NCBI RefSeq assembly: GCF_016859285.1
Contig: NC_053419.1
Span: forward strand, 16,685,501-16,749,500
Length of the DNA stretch: 64,000 nt
From: Xiphias gladius
Taxonomy: Eukaryota > Chordata > Actinopteri > Istiophoriformes > Xiphiidae
Reading direction: 5' to 3'
Every line of letters starts with the position of its first letter. The first letter of the stretch is position 1. Under the pieces are notes generated by a model that made no database searches, was not told the origin of the DNA, and saw nothing but the letters and a program-made list of their open reading frames with translations. Made by a program: the position numbers and the translations under genes. This document shows, piece by piece, positions 1-33,575 of this stretch.

Positions 1-259
1 TACATTCATCAACAAAACACATATTCACAAATTATAATACAATGTTACATTTAAGCATGATTCAGAAGGTCCAAAAACTTCCAGTCACTTGTTAGAAAGG
101 CACTGTACAAGATTTTTTCTAATTTCATTAATGAGGTATGTAAGGTGTGATACGTTTTTTGTAGTTACAACATAATTAAACATAGTTTAAAAAGTTCCGT
201 TTTACAATGGCTATGCAAAGGTAATAACAGAAGTACTCTTCCTCAGGTCAAAATGACTT

Positions 260-10830
<10,571 letters not shown>

Positions 10831-11060
10831 GTTGCGCAGGTACAGAGGGCACACAACTGTCCTACTCCCTTCACAGTCTTCTTTGCTTCGGGCTTTTCCC
10901 TCTCTGTAAAAAAGTACCTAAGATGGGCGGTCATCGAGCAGCCAATGACCCACGGCACCACCGCCGACGTGACCCCCTCTGCGACGTCACAGGATGCGTG
11001 CGCACGTACGCGAGCCGCATGTGTACACCTCAGGAGTTACCGCGAACCGACTCTGTGATA
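10831..11060 (-). promoter_or_regulatory. agxt2: agxt2 promoter region (GC-rich; CCAAT and CRE-like sites)
   Basis: The bases upstream of the agxt2 ATG are markedly richer in CpG than the surroundings. They hold a CCAAT core at 10942-10946, GGGCGG at about 10925-10930 and a CRE-like GCGACGTCAC at 10981-10990. No clear TATA box is visible. The transcription start is not determined. Confidence 0.45.
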
Positions 11061-11282
11061 TTCGCTTTAACATCCCGCATAATGTTTACCCATGTAACAC
11101 AACAATATTCAAATTCACAGACATAGGTGATAACTGCACCTTTTGTAAGACTGAACCAGACGCAGTCATGCAGTCATTTGTTTTGTTGTTGTTGTGATGC
11201 ATGAACCTCCTATGGGGCCCCAGGGAAAAAGCTTGTTGTTGGGCCCCTATTGACTTCCCACTGTACACTGCAGTACTTTAAA

Positions 11283-11556
11283 ACCGAAATAATTACTTGA
11301 TTAAACGATTAGTCATTACAGAAAATCAACTGACACCAATTCTGGTAAGCGATTGAGCAAGAATGCACTGGTAACAGCTTCTCAAAAGTGAATGTTTGAC
11401 AAAAATAAAGCATTTAGAATATGTTAACTTAGGCTTCAATGAATGATGAGGGTATTTCTCATTATTTCCTGACATTTTATAGACTAAACAATCAATCTAA
11501 TATTAAAGAAAGTAATTGTCAGAACTGTGATAATGAAAATAATTATTGTTGCAACC
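11283..11556. repeat. GATTAGTC-type teleost repeat, copy 2 (degraded)
   Basis: Contains TGATTAAACGATTAGTCATT, TTTCCTGACATTTTATAGACTAAACAATCAATC and a terminal ATTATTGTTGCAACCTT, matching the layout of the copy at 10006-10377. Confidence 0.6.
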
Positions 11557-12268
11557 TTACAATACTCCCATGATGGATTAATATTACCTTGCCTGAGGTT
11601 TTCTATTAATTCTGTTAATTCCTTGACACACAGAGAATTAAAACAATTTGATAAAACAAACTTTAAAAAAAATGAGATCAAACAATTAAGGTCCTAAAAC
11701 TAGATTTTGACACAGGGCCCCTCTAAAAGACCGACAAAGCCACAAGATGGAGGAAAGAGGAGCCATCATAGTTGATATTCTACTTCAGTGGCCCAAATTT
11801 CAAACAAATTTCAAATTAATCAAATTATGTAGACCCAAATGGTATGTAGTAAACCTGGGGCTTTAGGGGCCTCTGGGAGTGTGGGGTGCCTGGGCAGTTG
11901 CTCACTTTGCCTATTTGGTAATCCATTTGTGAAGGAGAAGTTTATCTTTAGTGAAATATGGAACACTATAAGAATTATTTGATGTGTTCCCCGAGTAATT
12001 TTCAGTTGTCTTTTAATCCTATTATTAATTGTCTTATTATTTTTGGATATGATTTGACTATTTATGTTTTGCACACTGTTGCTTTGAATTGCGTAAGAAT
12101 ACACCATTTTACTAGTTTTTAGCTGAATGTCTGTACATTCCTAACGTTAAATATAAGATAAATAAATAAATTAGCAATGTAAAATGGGAGGAAAAACAAA
12201 GTTGCATTTATAAACAAAGTCCACTATAGGCTTAATCTCTTGTAGACCTATATATTATCTATATTGGT

Positions 12269-12845
12269 GAAGTGGTGGAATGTAACTAAATACATTTACT
12301 CAAGTATTGTACTTAAGGAACATTTTGAATTACTTGCAATTATTTTGGGTATCTTGAGTATTTTAATTAATTAGTTGATTTACAGAAAACTAACTGGCAA
12401 ATAATCTGATAATCATATTACACATGATAAATTGATCAGAAAAAACAAGCACTGTGAAGGTGCCTCATTGGACTCAGGGTAATTGTTATGTGCATTTCCC
12501 ACTATTTTCTTAAGTTTTACAAACCAAACAATCAGTCTATTAATTGAATAAATAATCAGCAGATTAATCAGCGAAAATAATTATTAGATGCAGCCATCTA
12601 TAAAATAGTTAAAATTAGCTCCACATCATCCAGCTGCAACTTTAAAATACTAACACAATAATCATTAGTAATAAACTGAGTACTTTTACTTTTGATTCTT
12701 TAAGTATGTTTTACTGCTAATACTTCTGTACTTCTGCTTCAGTTAAATTATGAATGCAGGACTTTTACTTGTAGTGGAGTATTTATATAGTTTTGTATTG
12801 CTACTTTTACTTAAGTAAAAGATCTCGATACTTCATCCACCATTG
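12269..12845. mobile_element. MITE with GTGGTGGAATGTAACTAAATAC-type termini, carrying a nested repeat
   Basis: The left end starts AGTGGTGGAATGTAACTAAA with TACTCAAGTATTGTACTTAA. The right end is TTTTACTTAAGTAAAAGATC then ACTTCATCCACCATTG. Both arms are rich in ACTTAAGT/ACTTTTACTT and are inverted, as in a very abundant teleost MITE. The middle (12355-12597) is a GATTAATC-type repeat. Confidence 0.7.
12355..12597. repeat. GATTAGTC-type teleost repeat, copy 3, nested in the MITE at 12269-12845
   Basis: Contains TTAATTAGTTGATTTACAGA, AAACCAAACAATCAGTCTAT and ends ATTATTAGATGCAGCC. It interrupts the outer MITE arms. Confidence 0.6.
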
Positions 12846-13289
12846 TATTAGTATAACAATGCCTCCTTTTAAAAACATTAACAAAGGAGAACAACTTGTA
12901 ACAGACAGACCAATAGTTAAAGCATCATTTCTAATTCATTCTTAGCTCTTGCCGAAACAGAAACAGAAACGATAATACACAGCTGACTTAATACCTTTCA
13001 AACCATGCGTTCATTAAGATTCACCTCATAAGACATGATTAAAACCAACTTATTTTCTGTGGTCATTTATGATTTTTACCTGTAGTTTGACCTTTGTTTT
13101 GCCATTTTCTTTTTAAAAACAGCAAGTAACAGTGGCTGTCTGGAGAATCAGAGGGTAAAGATCAATCACAGCATGTTTTTTTTGCCTCATTATTGATTAC
13201 AAAACGCTAACAATAAGAAGCATGTGCATATCAATATACCTCTTGGAATTATATAGAAACCAAACAAAAACAAAAAAATCAACATCCCA

Positions 13290-24069
<10,780 letters not shown>

Positions 24070-24087
24070 GGCACCACAAAGCCTTGG
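24070..24087 (-). other. prlr: prlr 5' UTR part of the first coding exon
   Basis: Eighteen bases between the CCAACAG acceptor and the first ATG. Confidence 0.65.
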
Positions 24088-24109
24088 CTGTTGGATGGAG
24101 AACAAAAAC

Positions 24110-24110
<1 letters not shown>

Positions 24111-24140
<30 letters not shown>
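24111..24140. repeat. (GAAA)n microsatellite
   Basis: Seven or more GAAA units just upstream of the prlr 5' UTR acceptor; on the transcript it is a pyrimidine-rich CTTT tract. Confidence 0.9.
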
Positions 24141-27100
24141 GTGAGGATCGGGGAACTGTCTGATCTGTGCTCTTGACAAATCACATGATCCACAATGTTT
24201 GATGATGTGCACCACAACAGCAGAAGTGCGTGTCTTGTATTGAGTCACCGCATGTTTGCATGTTTTCTTACTTGCAATAACAAAATTAATTTAAAGCCCC
24301 TGAAAACATAATTATAAACAGTTACAAGTAGAAGAGAGACAGAAGAGTAAAGAGGCACTGCTAAAGAGTACTTAATGCTTAGTAAACATTTCAGCAGTGA
24401 TACAGAATAGACGTAAAAAGCAAATGGTCTGAGAACATTGCTTAATGAATCTGGTCATTCAACTTACAGAACATCCATGTCCTAAACAGATATAGGTATT
24501 ATATGACACAAAGTATTAAAATGACACAAAATCTGAATTCAGAACACTGAATGTGATGAACTGAGAGGGGGAAAAAAATCTTCTACAGAGAATGTATGCC
24601 GTTTCACTAAGGATTAAAAAAACATCCATCTCCGTTTCTGACTACGTCTACCAGCTGGCCCGTGCAGCATAACTGATTGCATAACCTGAGTCCAGGCTTT
24701 TGCCTCAACAACACAGACACACATGGCAAGCGGCTGGTTTGCCCCGCTGCTGGCCAGCCAGACTGCTGTTCGCACGACTTGGAAATCTGCCTTTCCCCAG
24801 TCATATGCAGATGTTTGAGTTATTACTCGGCATGACCCCTCATCTCTGAACCCAGGGGGAAGACAGGGATGGAATAATAGGAGGGGAGATGATACAGAGG
24901 TTGGGTGAAAACTGAAAGCTGGCAGAAAGCAGTTCCCTTCACAAGCTCTCTCCCTTTCTTCTGAACAGAGAGAGACCTCTTGACCCTCTCTAGTCCATCA
25001 CGGACGGGAAAAAGCTGTGTGTTCAAAGTATGAACAGACGGATATTCACATTCTCAGAATTCTAAAGAACATTTTTGACTGAAATATAATTGAGACTAAC
25101 TTAATCTTATTATATGCAAATAACTCTACAAAACCTGCTCTCAAAAGACATTATGCCAAAAACAAAAATGGCAATCAAATAAAAAACAAGGCAGGCATCT
25201 GACAGGATTTTTGTAGAGGTGCTCCCCAATTTCTTCTTACTTCGTATTTGCATTTGACAAAACAGAACAATGATGTGTTGCAAAAAAACAAAACAAAAAA
25301 CAAAAAAACACCTGATGCTTCAGGTATCAGGCTATGGAAAATAAAATGCATGCACAAAGAAAAATATCATTTCAGAGACTATTCTCTGGCTGTATTTTTT
25401 ATTTAAGTTAGTGAGAACTCGTTATACCCTCAGAAAAACTGGTAGCTTGAAGGGGAAACCCATTAAAATTAAAATCTAAAACGTTGCTATTCTGATTTGG
25501 AGCTTTTCTATTGTGCATGCCCCGCCTGTACCTGTATGTTCCCTCTGTTGCACCAGCGTGACATAGCGCTGCAGAAGAGGGTCCTTAGTGTGCCTGCTTT
25601 TTTCGTGCACACTTCATTAAAAGCATCAACAGTGAGCTTGGGTGGAAACACAGGTGCACCAATATGAAATCGAGGAGCGAATGGGGGCAATTCAGAGAAT
25701 GTCAACACAACACCTTGTGTGAAATATCACAATAAAGACAAGTTTCATCTTACAGAGACTGCTCACTTACTGACCGCTTTTGAATTTTGGCCAAGTGTCT
25801 TGTTGACATGACACTATGCATGTCACGAGACAAAATAAGCCTCTAGGTAAATTCTACATTCTACATCTTTGTCTCACATGCCCAGGCATGTGTTGTCATA
25901 TCATGTCTACTGGTATGCTAACTTAAATTGAACTTATGTTATAGTCATGTTGTGCCACATGATTAAAATACGAAACCTTTTCTACTTTTGCAGTACCTGT
26001 GAAGGCAGCTTGTTTTAAGTCCGTTACACTTCCTTAATAACTCAAAGACTTTCAGAAAGTGAATGCTATCAACTCTTCATTATTGTACCTTAATTTCAAT
26101 AACGTCACCATGATCTGATAATTGGCATTAAGGTCAAGGCACTGGATTAGCCTCCTGCTGCATATAGCCTTCTTACGTAACCAGTAGCCCAAACTGAATA
26201 AGCTGCTAAGCTGGAAAAGTGCTGGCCAATAGTGTGAAGCTCGTCCCTCAAAGATCATAATGGTCTGAAAGTTAAATTTGAACTATGCTATATGGATTCT
26301 CAGCAGGGGTGGATATTCTATTTAAAAAAAAACAAACAAAAAAACGTCGACAGTTTTACCTCGGGAGCACTTGGCCCCTGTCTTATTTGTTAAATATGCT
26401 TTATATCCCTTCGCACTTGTGTTTATAATAGAATTCAAATGTACTTCAGCTGCTTGCTTGCTGGCCTTATGTACTACACAGTTAAAATGACAGGTATGCA
26501 CTCGAGAAAACCTGTATGATCTATACATAAATAACTACATTTAATGTCATACTTCTCAGGCTCTGAAAAAAATAAAGTGCGGCTGTTGTGTTTTGAGGTG
26601 AATAAAAACCAGTGAGATGAATATTTGATGAACACAGTACATTAGTTGTGGCACTATTTCCAAGCGCAATGTAAAGAGTGCGATGTATGAAGAAAATAAG
26701 AAATGAGTTGGTCGGGTCATCGTGGGGCTTAGACCTAAATTCAGTCAAGTGAATATGAATCATTTATGATTTCTGTTTGTCAAGTGCCTCTCGATTTCTC
26801 AAGGTGAGGAGAGGACGTGTCAAATGACATGTTGCGGTAAAATGTGAGCAGTGAAGCATGATGTTCCCCTCAGGCATGATTGTACGGCAGCCTACCTTTG
26901 CAAAGGTGATTAATAAGGAACGTTTCTTCCACATGCATGGTCACAGCAATCTGAAGAGCACTGACCGATACAGCTGAGCGCCACAGCAGCGGAGCTACAG
27001 CAGTCCTTTTTCTAAGAACCTGGCTCTCTCTTCAGCGAGGTTGAAGAGAACAAGCGCACAAAGTGCACAACGTATCCTCAATGATTTACTGCACTATTTA

Positions 27101-28233
27101 CATGCAGCGCAAATAAAAGAAGCTAATGTGACTGTTTCTATACCAAATCTTCCAAATATCTTTACTTAAAGGTAGAAAAATAAGAACTCCCATTCCTAAG
27201 GACAAAGGCGCGCTGGTGTAGCCACTATCATATTCGAAAGCTTCAGTATATGGACAAGGAAACAGTGACAGTGACTTTTGACTTTCATCAACTATGGCTT
27301 TGCAACAGAGGTCACATATTCGCAAATCAGTTTAGCCAGTTGACATGGCATGACAGGAATGTGGTCTATTCTTCTGTTCTTGAAGTGACAGCTACTAATC
27401 TGACCTCTAATCAGAAAATATAGACATTCTACTTTACCGTTTGTAAACTTGGCCATGAACTGCTGTATATTTTGGGTGAAGGAATGTGTAAAATACCAGG
27501 AATCACTTAAACTGCTCACATAAAAAAAACCTTGACCTGTACTCCTGCTCAGACTGGAAGAGACTAAACATTTCCCAGTGCCTTGAAATACTGGTTTGAT
27601 CACCAGCACCAATGCCTTTCCAGGAACTTTTGTTTTTCTTATAGGCATAGTCAAGGTCAGTGGGTGACAGAAAAGAGACCCATAGACCCATAACGTGAAG
27701 TTGCTGAGTAAATTTCATGCCAAAGAGACTGCTCCCAAGGAGATAAACACTTGATTTCAATGACCCCCATGGTCCTTGATCTATTGTCACCATCAACATT
27801 TAGTCACACTACAAGTGACACAATATTGTACCTGTTGCACTTTATGTTGTTTTTTCTGTTTGTTTCTGTACATTTACGTAGTAGGGAGTAATGACCAGTA
27901 CAGCTTCTAGTGGCTTCTGGTGTGGATTTAGACTTTTACTTTTTTTTTTGTTTTACGTCATCATTAGTAAATACTACCCCAATATGGGAACATTAATATT
28001 TGTACACTAAAAAGGGCAGTAGAATGACATAAACATAAGTGCTAGTTTAATAGCTATTGATATGTTCAGGTGTAGTTTTCAGACATACTTAATTCTCCAT
28101 CTTTTGTTCCATAAAATAAACGTTCTCCTTATTGGCAAGGCTCAAGGTATCATTAGTAGCACAGTCAGGGTTGGAAATACACAGAAACAAAACTGAAAGT
28201 ACAACAATGTGACACAAAATCTGCATACAAACA

Positions 28234-28308
<75 letters not shown>
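28234..28308. repeat. (CA)n microsatellite
   Basis: About 37 CA units in the inferred prlr 5' intron. Confidence 0.95.
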
Positions 28309-28310
<2 letters not shown>

Positions 28311-29250
28311 CTGCACACACACTGACAGCCATATTCATGTATCCATGAATAGACAGTGTGCTGAGATGATAAGAATACATTTATGACAAGAGAAAAGCTG
28401 TTATCACAGCTTTCAGATGACAGCATTAAACAATTTAGAGCTCCCACCATCAGCTACTTACAGTAAAACATAAAAAGTCATAAAATCAACATTCTTTTGA
28501 ACCACAAACCGTGTGGTTCCCGTTTCAGCACTGTTCTAGCACCTCATTGTTGCTTGCAAAAGTGTTGCCTGTGAAAATGTACTTCCTCTGTTTTCTTGGC
28601 AAACCTATTCCTGTGCCCTCCTGTGTTTTTGAAGCACTCACGCAGTGGAAAAAAACAAAAAGGCTGTAGGATAGGATAGCAGGCATCACACCCTTCACTA
28701 CCTGCAGCAAAATAGTGATCCCACTCATCTTCGGCCTTATTGAACTTATAAAATAGGTTAGTCAGATAAGGGAAACAACTAGGATACTTGTATTTATGGT
28801 AGGTCACTACTTCTTACATGGTTCCTGTGTTTAGGAGAGAGAAGCAAGATTCCTTCAATGCAGAAAGGAAGCGATGGGATTTTGAGAGTGGCCTCCAGCT
28901 GTTAAAGTGAAACATTAGCCGGGTGAAGCAGTGACTGCGTGTTTTTAAAGGTGAAATCATTGAACATCTGATTTCGCCTGACACGGCTGGGGTGTATGCG
29001 ATAGATTTTACGTAGGTGGCTCTGCCAGGAATTAATTGCAGCTGCAGGCATGCGCTTTTCTGACGGCGGGCCTTCTGACATCCCGCCTCACCTCTATCTT
29101 GTTTGTCCTTATCAAATGGAAACACTGGGTGAAATAGCTGGTCTGTGTATGTACACGTGAAAAAGTGAGAGGGAAGAATTCATTCTTCTTTAGTACAGCT
29201 GTAGTCATGATGTTGAGAACAGAATTCATTATCACGAGTCACCACTTATT

Positions 29251-29276
29251 TTGGTGGTAGCAATAGCTACCACCAA
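29251..29276. repeat. Perfect 11-bp inverted repeat with 4-base loop
   Basis: TTGGTGGTAGC, loop AATA, GCTACCACCAA. The stem is perfect. No flanking homology suggests an RNA gene. Confidence 0.8.
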
Positions 29277-30678
29277 AGCACAAACCATATATATTATAAA
29301 TGTTAATATAATGTCAGTAAAGCTTGCAGGTTTGCGTCCAGCCAATGCTAACGCAGATATGATATGATACCTGTGATATAATATGGGCTGGGTTTTACAT
29401 GTAAACCTTTACAGAGAATACTCAAATCACAGTACACCTTTTTTTTTTCTCTTATATCAAACGAAGCTTTGTTATTTGTGTTTTCAGCAGGTGTAACAAA
29501 AGGTCAAAGCCGGCCCTACCTTCCTGATGTGGAGAACTGATCACACTGTAATGCCCTTTTCAGAATGGTACCCTTTAAATGTGAATAATCCATTATTATT
29601 TCGAAACAAGCATTCCAAAAATAAAGTCACAAGTGATAAATTGCTTTAAAATGACATTTTTAAACACTCCTAGATAGATTCTATGCTTGATTCAGGCCGT
29701 ATGACTAAGGAATTACAGCTGTAGTTAGCATGCAATGCCCAACGCTGACTATATAAAGCCCCAATACATGACTAACAGTGGAAAGAGTCCGTAAGCTGCA
29801 GGCACCTGACAATTTAATCCAGTACTGAGTTGATTAGCTTGGTGCTATAAGGGCCAATGGCCCCTTTCACCTCTGCCTAGTCAGACCAAAGGCCAATAGG
29901 CATGCAGAGGAGGAGCAGATCACATTAAACCGCTGACACCCCAGCATCATCATCCTCCTAAGCTGAAGGAAATAAGCAATCACTCAACTGTCAACCAGGG
30001 AACCATTATACAGAACTATGGGAGTCATTTCACGACGCTTCTGCCCTTCCAGTGATCATGGAAGACATTACACACATGTGTAAACTGAATCAGAGTTAAG
30101 TTGTTGTTGTGGTACGTTGGTATTTCCCTCTAAATAAATTGTAAAGTGTTGTCAGTTGGACAAATGAAATAGTCACTTTGTGGATGACACAGATTTAATT
30201 TGCCTCTGGGCAAAATCACTTGACTGACTGACTCACATAACCTTAAAAAAAACCTTCCATCACTCTCTCCATCCAAAGACTTACCATGCTTTTGCATTTC
30301 TTTCTCTTTTTTTTGCCCATATTGAGAACAAGCAAGTTTCCCTTTACCACACACACACACACACACACACATGCGCGCAAGCAAGCAACAGGCAAATATT
30401 ATGATGGCAATAACAATAATGACGCGACGGCATCGTCGCATAAAAACATGACCCTGCGTCCATCATCCGCAGCCGGACTGAGCGCGCAGCCCACCACTGA
30501 GTGCATTCAACTCTAGCGTGATCCCTGCCCCTCGGTTCATCCGGACCGGTCCTGATGATACAGTGTGTGCTCAGAAGTGAATCTGGGACTCACCAGCAGC
30601 TGACGGGAGTTCTTGGTCTCTCCCTCCGGGCCTTGGCTGTGGCTACTCCTCCGCGGGCTCCCAGAAGAGCGGACTTAC

Positions 30679-30790
30679 CGACTTGTATAACTGGTTTACC
30701 AGGATGACGGGACACAAGGGCACTATGCATTACCGGCCGACACGGGCAGCTTAGCCGTCCCGTCAGCGAGGATACCGCTACATCCACTCT
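30679..30790 (-). other. prlr: Candidate non-coding first exon of prlr
   Basis: A strong minus-strand donor, AGTCG|GTAAGT, occurs at 30679/30678. It lies just downstream of a GC-box cluster and in the right position to splice to the prlr 5' UTR acceptor at 24088. The left edge is the donor; the right edge is arbitrary. Confidence 0.4.
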
Positions 30791-30920
30791 CCGAGCACCT
30801 ATGAGCCCGAGGAGGGCGGGGCGGGGGAGCCCAGCCTCTGAGCAAACCCCGCCCAGGGTTTAGGTCGCCAGAGACCTCGGTTTCGAGGAGAGACGGACCT
30901 GCTTGGCGACAATAACATCC
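30791..30920 (-). promoter_or_regulatory. prlr: GC-box promoter region, probably prlr
   Basis: Contains GAGGAGGGCGGGGCGGGGGA at about 30808-30828 and CCCCGCCC at about 30848, Sp1-type sites in an otherwise AT-rich area. No TATA box is obvious. Assignment to prlr rests on position and on the candidate first-exon donor. Confidence 0.4.
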
Positions 30921-33383
30921 AAAAGAAGTTCCTCAAAGGCGTAACAGCGGAAAACAAATTGGAGCATTGCGAGCGTAAAAGTTGTCTGATGCAAAATCTT
31001 GTCATGCAGATTGATTTGTATCGTGTCTGCTCAATTGGCTTTAAATTACATAATATTCCATCTCTCTGTGTGTCAGAGATGCAGACAGGGTTGGACAGTA
31101 TCCGAAGGCTGCTTTCAACATTTAAAAACATAGCCTAGATGTGGAATTCCCTGGTAACCTACCACTTCTAAAATACACTGAAAGATGTTGCCCTGTGGTA
31201 CACCAATGTACTATGCCCCTGCTGTATATTTTGGGTATTATATATATATACAGGTATATGTATACACACACACACACACACACACACACTTTGGGATCCT
31301 GGTTTTCTCTGCAAAACAATAAAAGTCACCTCTCCTCAGGCACAAGCACGAGACATGGTGCTTTGTTTGCTGCTACCCTAGCGACTTGTCCTCACTCTGC
31401 GTATGAACAAATATTGTAAAACACGTTGTGACAATCAGAACACCGTGGCCTGCGTAAACAGTGTTTATCCTTTCACTGGGAGCTGCAAACATAGTAAGGT
31501 CTCCCAGTATCTGACATCCCCTCTCTGCCCCCTCTGCCCTCCCTGCATGGTCTGCTCCTGACTCACTCTCTCTTATTGATGCACAAATGTGAGTTTATCT
31601 CTACTTTAACTGTTTGAATTTGTAAAGGATTGATATACTTCTACCCAGCCGTACTGTATACTGTACTGAACAGCCATACTGTATCTGACAACTTTTACAA
31701 CAGGATGTTACCCTGAACATGATGTTCCCACTTGCAAAACTGTATGTATCTCTGTGCGTGTCTCTGTCTAAACGGCAGGAAAGATAGAAAAAGATAGAAA
31801 ATAGTCACAGAACCAGTCTTTGCCCCGAAAATGACTAAATCAAAATGGGAAAAGGATGTCTCCATGTGTGGATAGCACCTGTGATAAAGCATGAGGTGAA
31901 CCCTTTTTTTCCCCCTGAGATTCTGTATGAAAACCAACTGTAGGTGTATGAAACACACAAGCTGATACACACTGCATACCAGCAAAAGACCACAAATTTC
32001 AACTCTCAGAAACTCTCAAAGGTCAATGATTTTTCGAAGCGCACATCGTTTCCAAGGTAACCCAGACAGCTGGGAGGACACAGAAGGAGAGAGAAAACAG
32101 ATTCCTTTAGGGATCTTCAGGGATCTGTCTCCGTATCCGATCTTTGTTGCCCAGAACCGAACTTCCTTTTCGCTCATTGTGTTCACTTTCTGGGAAGCCA
32201 CACCTACACAGATCCTACAGAGAAAGGCGCAAACACACATATGCATTCATGTCAAAGATATGGCCTGAGAGGATGGAAATGGAAACAACATGGACAGCAA
32301 AAATTCAAGTAGAGTTTCCACAGATGATCAGTATATTACTGTATTAAAAGCTGTCTCAAGTTCTGGACTCAACTCTAACGCCACTTTGGATTCCAGTCAA
32401 TAGCTCTTCCATCCCTTGTACACTCCAGTCCTCTCTTCCCTCCCTCTGTTACTGATAGCGCTTTTGCAACCTGGGATTGTCTCTGTAAAGCACCTCTACC
32501 TTGCTAGAGCATTTGCATCTTTTGATCAGTTCATTCGTGTATTCAACTTACTGAAGACCCACTTCTTCGCGGGAACCACAAATCCGAGACTTTATTCGTC
32601 ATCACTTCCCTGGTTTCCCCACGCTATTCCTCCTTCTGCCGTGGTGGCCACCATTTTTAATAATAATCCTTACCTCAAAGGTACCATTTCATGTCATCGT
32701 CCCTGAAATGTGTTGTACACTGGATATATTTATATTTATTTATTTAATTTTTTATCCTTGTGGTTGAATTGCTGTTCCTTCCCTCTTGTCTTGGTAAAAT
32801 TACTTCCTCTGCCAATGTTTGCCTAATTCTACAGAACGTTTTCTTTCATTTCATTTACCCAGACATTCATGTGAGATACCCTGCCTGCCTGCAACATTTC
32901 AAGGGTGGTACTATGCAGTTCTTATGTGCATGAAGTCTATGATGGGTGAATACTATAAAAAAAACTCTAGTATATTTTCATAAAAGAAAAAGGCAACATA
33001 TTTATCTTGATTTTTGTAGCTGGTTCATTTACAGGCCTCGGTGCATATTGCCATGAATGTCTGTAACAAATGTGGCTATTTGTGAATAGGCATAGAAACA
33101 TTCCGTGTTAAAAAAAGCATTTGGGCGGAGTGAACGATGGCCTTGTATCAAGGGTGGCTTGGGAAATCTCTGGCCCTCCCCTTTTCAGCTCTACTTAGAA
33201 GCAATAATGTTATATAATATGGCCATCTGCTCTTCACATTGATTTAAAAAGTCCCATTATGCGACATGGCCATGGTGAATGCCAGTGAACTTTTGAACAA
33301 GGACCCGATTGACGTTTGCCCTCAATAATTATGCTCTCGAGATTTCTTGCCTTTTAAGAAAAAAAAATAAATAATATTTTTTC
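30921..33383. other. Intergenic spacer between prlr and the small frame
   Basis: No recognised gene. A CA run lies at 31264-31289. A plus-strand open stretch at 32416-32706 includes an FNLLKTHFF segment faintly like the end of some retrotransposon proteins, too weak to call. Confidence 0.55.
31264..31289. repeat. (CA)n short microsatellite
   Basis: Thirteen CA units in the prlr-nedd4l spacer. Confidence 0.9.
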
Positions 33384-33575
33384 TCAGTTGTTGACGATGC
33401 ACGTTTTCACGTTGGGGGCGCCCATGTGCAGCGAGCGCCGGATGGGCTTGAGGTTTGGGTATGTCGGCATGCACGCCCGTGCTTTCTCGGTGATGCCGGC
33501 GCCGCTGCAGAACAACAGGACCGAGGCACGACCCGCGGTCAGAGGTGAAGGGCCGAGGTCCACCTCTTCCGCCAT
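33384..33575 (-). CDS. Unrecognised small protein frame, 63 codons, GC-rich
   Basis: ATG at 33575 in TTAATGGCG context and TGA at 33384-33386. It begins MAEEVDLGPSPLTAGRASV and ends HMGAPNVKTCIVNN. About 80 percent of third codon positions are G or C, in a genome region that is otherwise AT-rich, which is strong for a vertebrate coding sequence. There is no signal peptide, membrane helix or domain I recognise. A possible upstream acceptor (CATTACAG) precedes 33642, so a 5' non-coding exon is possible. The minus-strand frame stays open upstream of the ATG. It could be a genuine small gene, the last exon of a larger one, or a recent retrocopy; no polyA tail follows it. Confidence 0.45.
   Translation of the reverse strand: MAEEVDLGPSPLTAGRASVLLFCSGAGITEKARACMPTYPNLKPIRRSLHMGAPNVKTCIVNN

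Larger units (their letters stand above)
11061..13289. other. agxt2-prlr intergenic spacer
   Basis: AT-rich spacer between the agxt2 promoter and the prlr 3' UTR, largely made of the repeats annotated at 11283-11556 and 12269-12845. No open frame here shows family similarity. Confidence 0.65.
24088..30678. other. prlr 5' intron (inferred)
   Basis: If the first exon ends at 30679, this is a 6.6-kb intron. It holds a GAAA microsatellite at 24111-24140, a CA microsatellite at 28234-28308, a short CA run at about 30350-30371 and an inverted repeat at 29251-29276. Minus-strand frames at 27292-27799 are not recognisable and lack codon bias. Further non-coding exons could be hidden here. Confidence 0.45.

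Noticed and set aside
27292..27799. Minus-strand frames of 98-120 codons
   Set aside because: No recognisable similarity, ordinary composition, intronic position.
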